Source: Liolophura sinensis
Lineage: Eukaryota > Mollusca > Polyplacophora > Chitonida > Chitonidae
NCBI RefSeq assembly: GCF_032854445.1
Contig: NW_027017992.1
Span: 62,001 to 126,000 of the forward strand
Direction of reading: 5' to 3'
Length of the DNA: 64,000 bases
Under the pieces are notes generated by a model, which ran no database searches, had not been told where the DNA came from, and worked only from the letters and a program-made list of their open reading frames with translations. Numbering within the stretch: the first letter of the stretch is position 1; the number at the start of each line of letters is the position of its first letter. Positions 52,698 through 64,000 of the stretch are shown here, in pieces. The position numbers were made by a program, and so were the translations under genes.

Positions 52698-55600
52698 TAC
52701 CTTGTGTTTTTTATGTACAAATGGTCTGGTTTTTCTACACGTAGATAAAGACATTGAGATTGTCTTAGACTTAGAAGTAAGACAATTGCTGGGTGAGTTA
52801 AATGGGCTTAGCCCAAAGATTTGACGTCTTCTGGGCTACCGAAGGGCACATAACTTATAGTCAAAAGTTGAATATAGTAATGACCAGTCGCGATTGTACA
52901 GAGTACAGTGTAGCCGATTTCAATTAACAAAAAGACCAGGAAAAACTGCAAAAGTGGAAAAACTGTTCCAGTGCTACTGGTAAGAGGCTAATCCGACGTA
53001 TTTTGTGGCGAGAAATCGAATGGTGCAAACCGCGTTGCTCTCTGACCAATACTTTTGGCTGTAGAGGACAATTCAATGATCATTTATGTCATAATCACGT
53101 GCCCAGTAACGGCTCTTACTCCATGGAAACAAGGGATATTTGCAATTTTTTAACAGCTGCCGATGCCTGGCCCAATTTCGCATCTTTTGGCACCTTATAA
53201 ATGTGGGTCAGTGTTCAGTAGTACTTTATACAGCAGACTGTATCAAGTACCTTGTGTTTTTTATGTACAAATGGTCTGGTTTTTCTACACGTAGATAAAG
53301 ACATTGAGATTGTCTTAGACTTAGAAGTAAGACAATTGCTGGGTGAGTTAAATGGGCTTAGCCCAAAGATTTGACGTCTTCTGGGCTACCGAAGGGCACA
53401 TAACTTATAGTTAAAAGTTGAACATAGTAATGACCAGTCGCGATTGTACAGAGTACAGTGTAGCCGATTTCAATTAACAAAAAGACCAGGCAAAAATGCA
53501 AAAGTGGAAAAAATGTTCCAGTGCTGCTAATAAGAGGCTAATCCGACGTATTTTGTGACGAGAAATCGAATGGTGCAAACCGCGTTGCTCTCCAACCAAT
53601 ACTTTTGGCTGTAGCGACAATTGAATGATCATTTATGTCATAATCACGTGCGTAGCAACGTCTCTTACTGCATGGAAACCAGGGAAATTTGCAATTTTTT
53701 AACAGCTGCCGATGCCTGGCTCAATTCCGCATCTTTTGGCACCTTACTGAAGTGGGTCAGTGTTCAGTTGTACTTTTTACAGCAGACTGTATCAAGTACC
53801 TTGTGTTTTTCACGTACAAATGGTGTGGTTTTTCTACACGTAGACAAAGACATTGAGATTGTCTTGCACTTAGAAGTAAGACAATTGCTGGGTGAGTTAA
53901 ATAGGCTTGGCCCAAAGATTTGTCGTCTTCTGGGCTACCGAAGGGCACATAACTTATAGTCAAAAGTTGAATATAGTAATGACCAGTCGCGATTGTACAG
54001 AGTACAGTGTAGCCGATTTCAATTAACAAAAAACCCAGGCAAAAATGCAAAAGTGGAAAAACTGTTCCAGTGCTGCTGGTAAGAGGCTAATCCGACGTAT
54101 TTTGTGACGAGAAATCGAATGGTGCAATCTGCGTTGCTCTCCGACCAATACTTTTGGCTGTAGCGACAATTGAATGATCATTGATGTCATAATCACGTGC
54201 CCAGCAACGGCTCTTACTCCATGGAAACCAGGGGTATTTGCAATTTTTTAACAGCTGCCGATGCCTGGCCCAATTCCGCATCTTTAGGCACCTTATTCAT
54301 GTGGGTCTGTGTTCAGTTGAACTTTTTACAGCAGACTGTATCAAGTACCTTGTTTTTTTTTATGTACAAATGGTCTGGTTTTTCTACACGTAGATAAAGA
54401 CATTGAGATTGTCTTGGACTTAGAAGTAAGACAATTGCTGGGTGAGTTAAATGGGCTTAGCCCAAAGATTTCAGGTCTTCTGGGCTACCGAAGGGCACAT
54501 AACTTATAGTCAAAAGTTGAATATAGTAATGACCAGTCGCGATTGTACAGAGTACAGTGTAGCCGATTTCAATTAACAAAACACCAGGCAAAAATGCAAA
54601 AGTGGAAAAAACTGTTCCAGTGCAACTAGTAAGAGGCTAATCCGACGTATTTTGTGACGAGAAATCGAATGGTGCAATCCGCGTTGCTCTCCGACCAATA
54701 CTTTTGGCTGTAGCGACAATTGAATGATCATTGATGTCATAATCACGTGCGTAGCAACGTCTCTTACTCCATGGAAACCAGGGAAATTTGCAATTTTTTA
54801 ACAGCTGCCGATGCCTGGCTCAATTCCGCATCTTTTGGCACCTTACTGAAGTGGGTCAGTGTTCAGTTGTACTTTTTACAGCAGACTGTATCAAGTACCT
54901 TGTGTTTTTTACGTAGAAATGGTGTGGTTTTTCTACACGTAGATAAAGACATTGAGATTGTCTTGCACTTAGAAGTAAGGCAATTGCTGGGTGAGTTAAA
55001 TGGGCTTGGCCCAAAGATTTGACGTCTTCTGGGCTACCGAAGGGCACATAACTTATAGTCAAAAGTTGAATATAGTAATAACCAGTCGCGATTGTACAGA
55101 GTACAGTGTAGCCGATTTCAATAAACAAAAAGACCAGGTAAAAATGCAAAAGTGGAAAAACTGTTCCAGTGCTACTAGTAAGAGGCTAATCCGACGTATT
55201 TTGTGGCGAGAAATCGAATGGTGCAAACCGCGTTGCTCTCTGACCAATACTTTTGGCTGTAGAGACAATTCAATAATCATTTATGTCATAATCACGTGCC
55301 CAGTAACGGCTCTTACTCCATGGAAACCAGGGATATTTGCAATTTTTTAACAGTTGCCGATGCCTGGCCCAATTCCGCATCTTTTGGCACCTTATAAATG
55401 TGGGTCAGTGTTCAGTTGTACTTTTTACAGCAGACTGTATCAAGTACCTTGTGTTTTTCATGTACAAATGGTCTGGTTTTTCTACACGTAGATAAAGACA
55501 TTGAGATTGTCTTGCACTTAGAAGTAAGACAATTGCTGGGTGAGTTAAATGGGCTTAGCCCAAAGATTTGACGTCTTCTGGGCTACCGAAGGGCACATAA

Positions 55601-58600
55601 CTTATAGTCAAAAGTTGAATATAGTAATGACCAGTCGCGATTGTACAGAGTACAGTGTAGCCGATTTCAATTAACAAAAAGACCAGGTAAAAATGCAAAA
55701 ATGGAAAAAACTGTTCCAGTGCTGCTGGTAAGAGGCTAATCCGACGTATTTTGTGACGAGAAATCGACTGGTGCAAACCGCGTTGCTCTCCGACCAATAC
55801 TTTTGGCTGTAGTGACAATTGAATGATCATTTATGTCATAATCACGTGCCCAGCAACGTCTCTTACTCCATGGAAACCAGGGAAATTTGCAATTTTTCAA
55901 CAGCTGCCGATGCCTGGCTCAATTCCGCATCTTTTTGCACCTTACTGAAGTGGGTCAGTGTTCAGTTGTACTTTTTACAGCAGACTGTATCAAGTACCTT
56001 GTGTTTTTCACGTACAAATGGTGTGGTTTTTCTACACGTAGATAAAGACATTGAGATTGTCTTACACTTAGAAGTAAGGCAATTGCTGGGTGAGTTAAAT
56101 GGGCTTGGCCCAAAGATTTGTCGTCTTCTGGGCTACCGAAGGGGCACATAACTTATAGTCAAAAGTTGAATATAGTAATGACCAGTCGCGATTGTACAGA
56201 GTACAGTGTAGCCGATTTCAATTAACAAAACACCCAGGCAAAAATGCAAAAGTGAAAAAACTGTTCCAGTGCTGCTGGTAAGAGGCTAATCCGACGTATT
56301 TTGTGACGAGAAATCGAATGGTGCAAACCGCGTTGCTCTCCGACCAATACTTTTGGCTGTAGCGACAATTGAATGATCATTGATGTCATAATCACGTGCC
56401 CAGCAACGGCTCTTACTCCATGGAAACCAGGGATATTTGCAATTTTTTAACAGCTGCCGATGCCTGGCCCAATTCCGCATCTTTAGGCACCTTATTCATG
56501 TGGGTCTGTGGTCAGTTGAACTTTTTACAGCAGACTGTATCAAGTACCTTGTATTTTTTTGTACAAATGGTCTGGTTTTTCTACACGTAGATAAAGACAT
56601 TGAGATTGTCTTGGACTTAGAAGTAAGACAATTGCTGGGTGAGTTAAATGGGCTTAGCCCAAAGATTTGACGTCTTCTGGGCTACCGAAGGGCACATAAC
56701 TTATAGTCAAAAGTTGAATATAGTAATGACCAGTCGCGATTGTACAGAGTACAGTGTAGCCGATTTCAATTAACAAAAAGACCAGGTAAAAATGCAAAAG
56801 TGGAAAAACTGTTCCAGTGCTACTAGTAAGAGGCTAATCCGACGTATTTTGTGGGGAGAAATCGAATGGTGCAAACCGCGTTGCTCTCTGACCAATACTT
56901 TTGGCTGTAGAGACAATTCAATGATCATTTATGTCATAATCACGTGCCCAGTAACGGCTCTTACTCCATGGAAACCAGGGATATTTGCAATATTTTAACA
57001 GCTGTCGATGCCTGGCCCAATTCCGCATCTTTTGGCACCTTATAATTGTGGGTCAGTGTTCAGTTGTACTTTATACAGCAGACTGTATCAAGTACCTTGT
57101 GTTTTTTATGTACAAATGGTCTGGTTTTTCTACACGTAGATAAAGACATTGAGATTGTCTTAGACTTAGAAGTAAGACAATTGCTGGGTGAGTTAAATGG
57201 GCTTAGCCCAAAGATTTGACGTCTTCTGGGCTACCGAAGGGCACATAACTTATAGTCAAAAGTTGAATATAGTAATGACCAGTCGCGATTGTACAGAGTA
57301 CAGTGTAGCCGATTTCAATTAACAAAAAGACCAGGTAAAAATGCAAAAGTGGAAAAACTGTTCCAGTGCTGCTGGTAAGAGGCTAATCCGACGTATTTTG
57401 TGACGAGAAATCGAATGGTGCAAACCGCGTTGCTCTCCGACCAATACTTTTGGCTGTAGTGACAATTGAATGATCATTGATGTCATAATCACGTGCCCAG
57501 CAACGTCTCTTACTCCATGGAAACCAGGGATATTTGCAATTTTTCAACAGCTGCCGGTGCCTGGCTCAATTTCGCATCTTTTTGCACCTTACTGAAGTGG
57601 TTCAGTGTTCAGTTGTACTTTTTACAGCAGACTGTATCAAGTACCTTGTGTTTTTCACGTACAAATGGTGTGGTTTTTCTACACGTAGATAAAGACATTG
57701 AGATTGTCTTGCACTTAGAAGTAAGGCAATTGCTGGGTGAGTTAAATGGGCTTGGCCCAAAGATTTGTCGTCTTCTGGGCTACCGAGGGGCACATAACTT
57801 ATAGTCAAAAGTTGAATATAGTAATAACCAGTCGCGATTGTACAGAGTACAGTGTAGCCGATTTCAATTAACAAAAAGACCAGGTAAAAATGCAAAAGTG
57901 GAAAAACTGTTCCAGTGCTGCTGGTAAGAGGCTAATCCGACGTATTTTGTGACGAGAAATCGAATGGTGCAAACCGCGTTGCTCTCCGACCAATACTTTT
58001 GGCTGTAGTGACAATTGAATGATCATTGATGTCAAAATCACGTGCCAAGCAACGTCTCTTACTCCATGGAAACCAAAGAAATTTGCAATTTTTTAACAGC
58101 TGCCGATGCCTGGCTCAATTCCGCATCTTTTGGCACCTTACTGAAGTGGGTCAGTGTTCAGTTGTACTTTTTACAGCAGACTGTATCAAGTACCTTGTGT
58201 TTTTCACGTACAAAAGGTGTGGTTTTTCTACACGTAGATAAAGACATTGAGATTGTCTTGGACTTAGAAATAAGACAATTGCTGGGTGAGTTAAATGGGC
58301 TTAGCCCAAAGATTTGACGTCTTCTGGGCTACCGAAGGGCACATAACTTATAGTCAAAAGTTGAATATAGTAATGACCAGTCGCGATTGTACAGAGTACA
58401 GTGTAGCCGATTTCAATTAACAAAAAGACCAGGTAAAAATGCAAAAGTGGAAAAACTGTTCCAGTGCTGCTGGTAAGAGGCTAATCCGACGTATTTTGTG
58501 ACGAGAAATCGAATGGTGCAAACCGCGTTGCTCTCCGACCAATACTTTTGGCTGTAGTGACAATTGAATGATCATTGATGTCATAATCACGTGCCCAGCA

Positions 58601-60934
58601 ACGTCTCTTACTCCATGGAAACCAGGGATATTTGCAATTTTTCAACAGCTGCCGGTGCCTGGCTCAATTTCGCATCTTTTTGCACCTTACTGAAGTGGTT
58701 CAGTGTTCAGTTGTACTTTTTACAGCAGACTGTATCAAGTACCTTGTGTTTTTCACGTACAAATGGTGTGGTTTTTCTACACGTAGATAAAGACATTGAG
58801 ATTGTCTTGGACTTAGAAGTAAGACAATTGCTGGGTGAGTTAAATGGGCTTGGCCCAAAGATTTGAGGTCTTCTGGGCTACCGAAGGGCACATAACTTAT
58901 AGTCAAAAGTTGAATATAGTAATGACCAGTCGCGATTGTACAGAGTACAGTGTAGCCGATTTCAATTAACAAAAGGACCAGGCAAAAATGCAAAAGTGGA
59001 AAAAATGTTCCAGTGCTGCTGATAAGAGGCTAATCCGACGTATTTTGTGACGAGAAATCGAATGGTGCAAACCGCGTTGCTCTCCAACCAATACTTTTGG
59101 CTGTAGCGACAATTGAATGATCATTTATGTCATAATCACGTGCGTAGCAACGTCTCTTACTCCATGGAAACCAGGGAAATTTGCAATTTTTTAACAGCTG
59201 CCGATGCCTGGCTCAATTCCGCATCTTTTGGCACCTTACTGAAGTGGGTCAGTGTTCAGTTGTACTTTTTACAGCAGACTGTATCAAGTACCTTGTGTTT
59301 TTCACGTACAAATGGTGTGGTTTTTCTACACGTAGATAAAGACATTGAGATTGTCTTGCACTTAGAAGTAAGGCAATTGCTGGGTGAGTTAAATGGGCTT
59401 GGCCCAAAGATTTGTCGTCTTCTGGGCTACCGAAGGGCACATAACTTATAGTCAAAAGTTGAATATAGTAATAACCAGTCGCGATTGTACAGAGTACAGT
59501 GTAGCCGATTTCAATAAACAAAAAGACCAGGTAAAAATGCAAAAGTGGAAAAACTGTTCCAGTGCTACTAGTAAGAGGCTAATCCGACGTATTTTGTGGC
59601 GAGAAATCGAATGGTGCAAACCGCGTTGCTCTCTGACCAATACTTTTGGCTGTAGCGACAATTGAATGATCATTTATGTCATAATCACGTGCCCAGTAAC
59701 GGCTCTTACTCCATGGAAACCAGGGATATTTGCAATTTTTTAACAGTTGCCGATGCCTGGCCCAATTCCGCATCTTTTGGCACCTTATAAATGTGGGTCA
59801 GTGTTCAGTTGTACTTTTTACAGCAGACTGTATCAAGTACCTTGTGTTTTTCACGTACAAATGGTGTGGTTTTTCTACACGTAGATAAAGACATTGAGAT
59901 TGTCTTACACTTAGAAGTAAGGCAATTGCTGGGTGAGTTAAATGGGCTTGGCCCAAAGATTTGTCGTCTTCTGGGCTACCGAAGGGCACATAACTTATAG
60001 TCAAAAGTTGAATATAGTAATGACCAGTCGCGATTGTACAGAGTACAGTGTAGCCGATTTCAATTAACAAAACACCCAGGCAAAAATGCAAAAGTGAAAA
60101 AACTGTTCCAGTGCTGCTGGTAAGAGGCTAATCCGACGTATTTTGTGACGAGAAATCGAATGGTGCAAACCGCGTTGCTCTCCGACCAATACTTTTGGCT
60201 GTAGCGACAATTGAATGATCATTGATGTCATAATCACGTGCCCAGCAACGGCTCTTACTCCATGGAAACCAGGGATATTTGCAATTTTTTAACAGCTGCC
60301 GATGCCTGGCCCAATTCCGCATCTTTAGGCACCTTATTCATGTGGGTCTGTGGTCAGTTGAACTTTTTACAGCAGACTGTATCAAGTACCTTGTATTTTT
60401 TTGTACAAATGGTGTGGTTTTTCTACACGTAGATAAAGACATTGAGATTGTCTTGGACTTAGAAGTAAGACAATTGCTGGGTGAGTTAAATGGGCTTAGC
60501 CCAAAGATTTGACGTCTTCTGGGCTACCGAAGGGCACATAACTTATAGTCAAAAGTTGAGTATAGTAATGACCAGTCGCGATTGTACAGAGTACAGTGTA
60601 GCCGATTTCAATTAACAAAAAGACCAGGTAAAAATGCAAAAGTGGAAAAACTGTTCCAGTGCTACTAGTAAGAGGCTAATCCGACGTATTTTGTGGGGAG
60701 AAATCGAATGGTGCAAACCGCGTTGCTCTCTGACCAATACTTTTGGCTGTAGAGACAATTCAATGATCATTTATGTCATAATCACGTGCCCAGTAACGGC
60801 TCTTACTCCATGGAAACCAGGGATATTTGCAATTTTTTAACAGCTGTCGATGCCTGGCCCAATTCCGCATCTTTTGGCACCTTATAATTGTGGGTCAGTG
60901 TTCAGTTGTTCTTTATACAGCAGACTGTATCAAG
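52698..60934 (+). repeat. Fifteen-unit HOR, second copy
   Basis: Fifteen units over 8237 bp, the partner of 44465-52697. Shared features include TTTTTTACGTAGAAATGG (54896), TTGTATTTTTTTG (56545, 60387), GTGCCAAGC (about 58042), AAAGTGAAAAAAC (about 56250, 60093) and GTTGAGTATAG (about 60556, matching about 52317). From about 55.4 kb onward this copy has almost no one-base indels, unlike the corresponding end of the first copy. Confidence 0.8.
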
Positions 60935-63900
60935 TACCTTGTGTTTTTTATGTACAAATGGTCTGGTTTTTCTACACGTAGATAAAGACATTGAGATTGT
61001 CTTAGACTTAGAAGTAAGACAATTGCTGGTGAGTTAAATGGGCTTAGCCCAAAGATTTGACGTCTTCTGGGCTACCGAAGGGCACATAAACTTATAGTCA
61101 AAAGTTGAATATAGTAATGACCAGTCGCGATTGTACAGAGTACAGTGTAGCCGATTTCAATTAACAAAAAGACCAGGTAAAAATGCAAAAGTGGAAAAAA
61201 CTGTTCCAGTGCTGCTGGTAAGTGGCTAATCCGACGTATTTTGTGACGAGAAATCGAATGGTGCAAACCGCGTTGCTCTCCGACCAATACTTTTGGCTGT
61301 AGTGACAATTGAATGATCATTGATGTCATAATCACGTGCCCAGCAACGTCTCTTACTCCATGGAAACCAGGGATATTTGCAATTTTTCAACAGCTGCCGG
61401 TGCCTGGCTCAATTCCGCATCTTTTTGCACCTTACTGAAGTGGTTCAGTGTTCAGTTGTACTTTTTACAGCAGACTGTATCAAGTACCTTGTGTTTTTCA
61501 CGTACAAATGGTGTGGTTTTTCTACACGTAGATAAAGACATTGAGATTGTCTTGGACTTAGAAGTAAGACAATTGCTGGGTGAGTTAAATGGGCTTGGCC
61601 CAAGATTTGAGGTCTTCTGGGCTACCGAAGGGCACATAACTTATAGTCAAAAGTTGAATATAGTAATGACCAGTCGCGATTGTACAGAGTACAGTGTAGC
61701 CGATTTCAATTAACAAAAGGACCAGGCAAAAATGCAAAAGTGGAAAAAATGTTCCAGTGCTGCTGATAAGAGGCTAATCCGACGTATTTTGTGACGAGAA
61801 ATCGAATGGTGCAAACCGCGTTGCTCTCCAACCAATACTTTTGGCTGTAGCGACAATTGAATGATCATTTATGTCATAATCACGTGCGTAGCAACGTCTC
61901 TTACTCCATGGAAACCAGGGAAATTTGCAATTTTTTAACAGCTGCCGATGCCTGGCTCAATTCCGCATCTTTTGGCACCTTACTGAAGTGGGTCAGTGTT
62001 CAGTTGTACTTTTTACAGCAGACTGTATCAAGTACCTTGTGTTTTTCACGTACAAATGGTGTGGTTTTTCTACACGTAGATAAAGACATTGAGATTGTCT
62101 TGCACTTAGAAGTAAGGCAATTGCTGGGTGAGTTAAATGGGCTTGGCCCAAAGATTTGTCGTCTTCTGGGCTACCGAGGGGCACATAACTTATAGTCAAA
62201 AGTTGAATATAGTAATAACCAGTCGCGATTGTACAGAGTACAGTGTAGCCGATTTCAATAAACAAAAAGACCAGGTAAAAATGCAAAAGTGGAAAAACTG
62301 TTCCAGTGCTACTAGTAAGAGGCTAATCCGACGTATTTTGTGGCGAGAAATCGAATGGTGCAAACCGCGTTGCTCTCTGACCAATACTTTTGGCTGTAGC
62401 GACAATTGAATGATCATTTATGTCATAATCACGTGCCCAGTAACGGCTCTTACTCCATGGAAACCAGGGATATTTGCAATTTTTTAACAGTTGCCGATGC
62501 CTGGCCCAATTCCGCATCTTTTGGCACCTTATAAATGTGGGTCAGTGTTCAGTTGTACTTTTTACAGCAGGACTGTATCAAGTACCTTGTGTTTTTTCAT
62601 GTACAAATGGTCTGGTTTTTCTACACGTAGATAAAGACATTGAGATTGTCTTGCACTTAGAAGTAAGACAATTGCTGGGTGAGTTAAATGGGCTTAGCCC
62701 AAAGATTTGACGTCTTCTGGGCTACCGAAGGGCACATAACTTATAGTCAAAAGTTGAATATAGTAATGACCAGTCGCGATTGTACAGAGTACAGTGTAGC
62801 CGATTTCAATTAACAAAAAGACCAGGTAAAAATGCAAAAATGGAAAAACTGTTCCAGTGCTGCTGGTAAGAGGCTAATCCGACGTATTTTGTGACGAGAA
62901 ATCGAATGGTGCAAACCGCGTTGCTCTCCGACCAATACTTTTGGCTGTAGTGACAATTGAATGATCATTGATGTCATAATCACGTGCGTAGCAACGTCTC
63001 TTACTCCATGGAAACCAGGGATATTTGCAATTTTTCAACAGCTGCCGATGCCTGGCTCAATTCCGCATCTTTTTGCACCTTACTGAAGTGGGTCAGTGTT
63101 CAGTTGTACTTTTTACAGCAGACTGTATCAAGTACCTTGAGTTTTTCACGTACAAATGGTGTGGTTTTTCCTACACGTAGATAAGGACATTGAGATTCTC
63201 TTAGACTTAGAAGTAAGGACAATTGCTGGGTGAGTTAAATGGGCTTAGCCCAAAGATTTGACGTCTTCTGGGCTACCGAAGGGCACATAACTTATAGTCA
63301 AAAGTTGAATATAGTAATGGACCAGTCGCGATTGTACAGAGTACAGTGTAGCCGATTTCAATTAACAAAAAGACCAGGTAAAAATGCAAAAGTGGAAAAA
63401 CTGTTCCAGTGCTGCTGGTAAGAGGCTAATCCGACGTATTTTGTGGACGAGAAATCGAATGGTGCAATCTGCGTTGCTCTCCGACCAATACTTTTGCTGT
63501 AGAGACAATTGAATGATCATTGATGTCATAATCACGTGCCCAGCAACGTCTCTTACTCCATGGAAACCAGGAAATTTGCAATTTTTCAACAACTGCCGAT
63601 GCCTGGCCCAATTCCGCATCTTTTGGCACCTTATAAATGTGGGTCAGTGTTAAGTTGTACTTTTTACAGCAGACTGTATCAAGTACCTTGTGTTTTTCAT
63701 GTACAAAATGGTGTGGTTTTTCTACACGTAAATAAAGACATTGAGATTGTCTTGCACTTAGAAGTAAGGCAATTGCTGGGTGAGTTAAATGGGGCTTGGC
63801 CCAAAGATTTGTCGTCTTCTGGCCTACCGAAGGGCACAAAACTTATAGTCAAAAGTTGAATATAGTAATAACCAGTCGCGATTGTACAGAGTACAGTGTA

Positions 63901-64000
63901 GCCGATTTCAATTAACAAAAAGACCAGGTAAAAATGCAAAAGTGGAAAAACTGTTCCAGTGCTACTAGTAAGAGGCTAATCCGACGTATTTTGTGGCGAG
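60935..64000 (+). repeat. Array continuation after the fifteen-unit HORs
   Basis: Five complete units and one truncated unit. The unit at 60935 matches unit 9 of the fifteen-unit HOR (48855, 57093). It is followed by equivalents of units 12 and 13 (61485, 62033), so units 10-11 are skipped. The last, partial unit (63684) carries GTAAATAAAGAC and GCACAAAAC, markers otherwise seen at 40615, so the sequence returns to a class from the middle of the window. One-base indels are frequent (about 61021, 61081, 61600, 63170, 63318). The array runs past the right edge. Confidence 0.7.

Larger units (their letters stand above)
1..64000 (+). repeat. Satellite DNA array, ~549-bp unit, ~116.6 tandem copies
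   Basis: The entire window is a head-to-tail tandem repeat with no interruption, inversion or unique sequence. Taking the TACCTTG motif (preceded by TATCAAG) as unit start, units begin at: 1, 549, 1098, 1646, 2195, 2744, 3293, 3843, 4392, 4940, 5488, 6037, 6587, 7136, 7685, 8234, 8783, 9333, 9882, 10431, 10980, 11530, 12079, 12627, 13175, 13724, 14273, 14822, 15371, 15920, 16470, 17019, 17567, 18115, 18664, 19213, 19762, 20311, 20860, 21410, 21959, 22507, 23055, 23604, 24153, 24701, 25250, 25799, 26348, 26895, 27444, 27993, 28542, 29091, 29639, 30187, 30736, 31285, 31835, 32384, 32933, 33481, 34030, 34580, 35129, 35677, 36227, 36776, 37314, 37865, 38418, 38969, 39518, 40067, 40615, 41164, 41714, 42265, 42814, 43364, 43915, 44465, 45013, 45562, 46111, 46660, 47209, 47758, 48307, 48855, 49404, 49953, 50502, 51051, 51601, 52148, 52698, 53248, 53797, 54346, 54896, 55445, 55995, 56545, 57093, 57642, 58191, 58740, 59289, 59838, 60387, 60935, 61485, 62033, 62583, 63133, 63684. 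The phase is arbitrary. Both array edges lie outside the window. I do not recognise the family. Eukaryotic satellite DNA is the only class I know that fits this size, copy number and HOR pattern; chromosomal location is inference. Confidence 0.98.

Noticed and set aside
1-64000. CENP-B box
   Set aside because: I looked for TTCG-N4-A-N2-CGGG on both strands and found no match in the unit.
1-64000. CRISPR array
   Set aside because: The whole 549-bp unit repeats without unique spacers, and repeat length and spacing are far outside CRISPR range.
1-64000. Telomeric or G-quadruplex repeats
   Set aside because: No runs of TTAGGG-type motifs and no clustered G-runs are present.
1-64000. Ciliate-type genetic code making the array one giant protein
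   Set aside because: Reading TAA and TAG as glutamine extends the forward frame, but in-frame TGA occurs in many classes (ATTTGACG, CATTGATG) and 548/550-bp units shift the frame.

Overview
The whole 64,000-base window is one uninterrupted head-to-tail satellite array. The unit is about 549 bp. Using the junction motif TACCTTG as the start point, I count 116 complete units plus one truncated unit at the right edge, with a mean length of 549.0 bp and most units 548-550 bp. All units lie in the same orientation. I see no unique DNA, protein-coding gene, tRNA, rRNA, transposon insertion, CRISPR array or array edge. This points to eukaryotic heterochromatin (centromeric, pericentromeric, subtelomeric or sex/B-chromosome type), but nothing in the sequence names the species. 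Hand-counted GC in one unit is about 42 percent. CpG is only mildly depleted, at roughly three quarters of expectation.

Units differ by a limited set of class-specific variants, and equivalent classes recur at long spacing, so the array has higher-order repeat (HOR) structure. I name the main classes A to J. Region by region: 1-3842 holds a duplicated two-unit block followed by a three-unit lead-in ending in J. 3843-9332 is a full ten-unit HOR (A-J). 9333-11529 is a four-unit insertion (A H I J). 11530-16469 and 16470-21409 are two nine-unit HORs that each lack a different single unit. 21410-27992 is a nine-unit copy plus three other units. 27993-32932 is a further nine-unit copy. 30736-38417 overlaps it and shows a seven-unit period. 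38418-41713 is mixed. 41714-47208 is a five-unit tandem duplication. 44465-60934 is two copies of a fifteen-unit HOR. 60935-64000 continues with related units.

The pattern is what unequal crossing-over and segmental amplification of whole units produce. Short open frames of 60-146 codons occur on both strands in nearly every unit. They are overlapping, recur only because the unit recurs, and are broken by class-specific stops and indels, so I do not call them genes. Clusters of one-base homopolymer indels near 31.4-34.2 kb, 37.2-38.8 kb, 43-44.6 kb, 51.5-53.1 kb and 61-63.8 kb suggest local consensus error or lower-quality assembly. Class assignments and identities were made by eye, not by alignment software.
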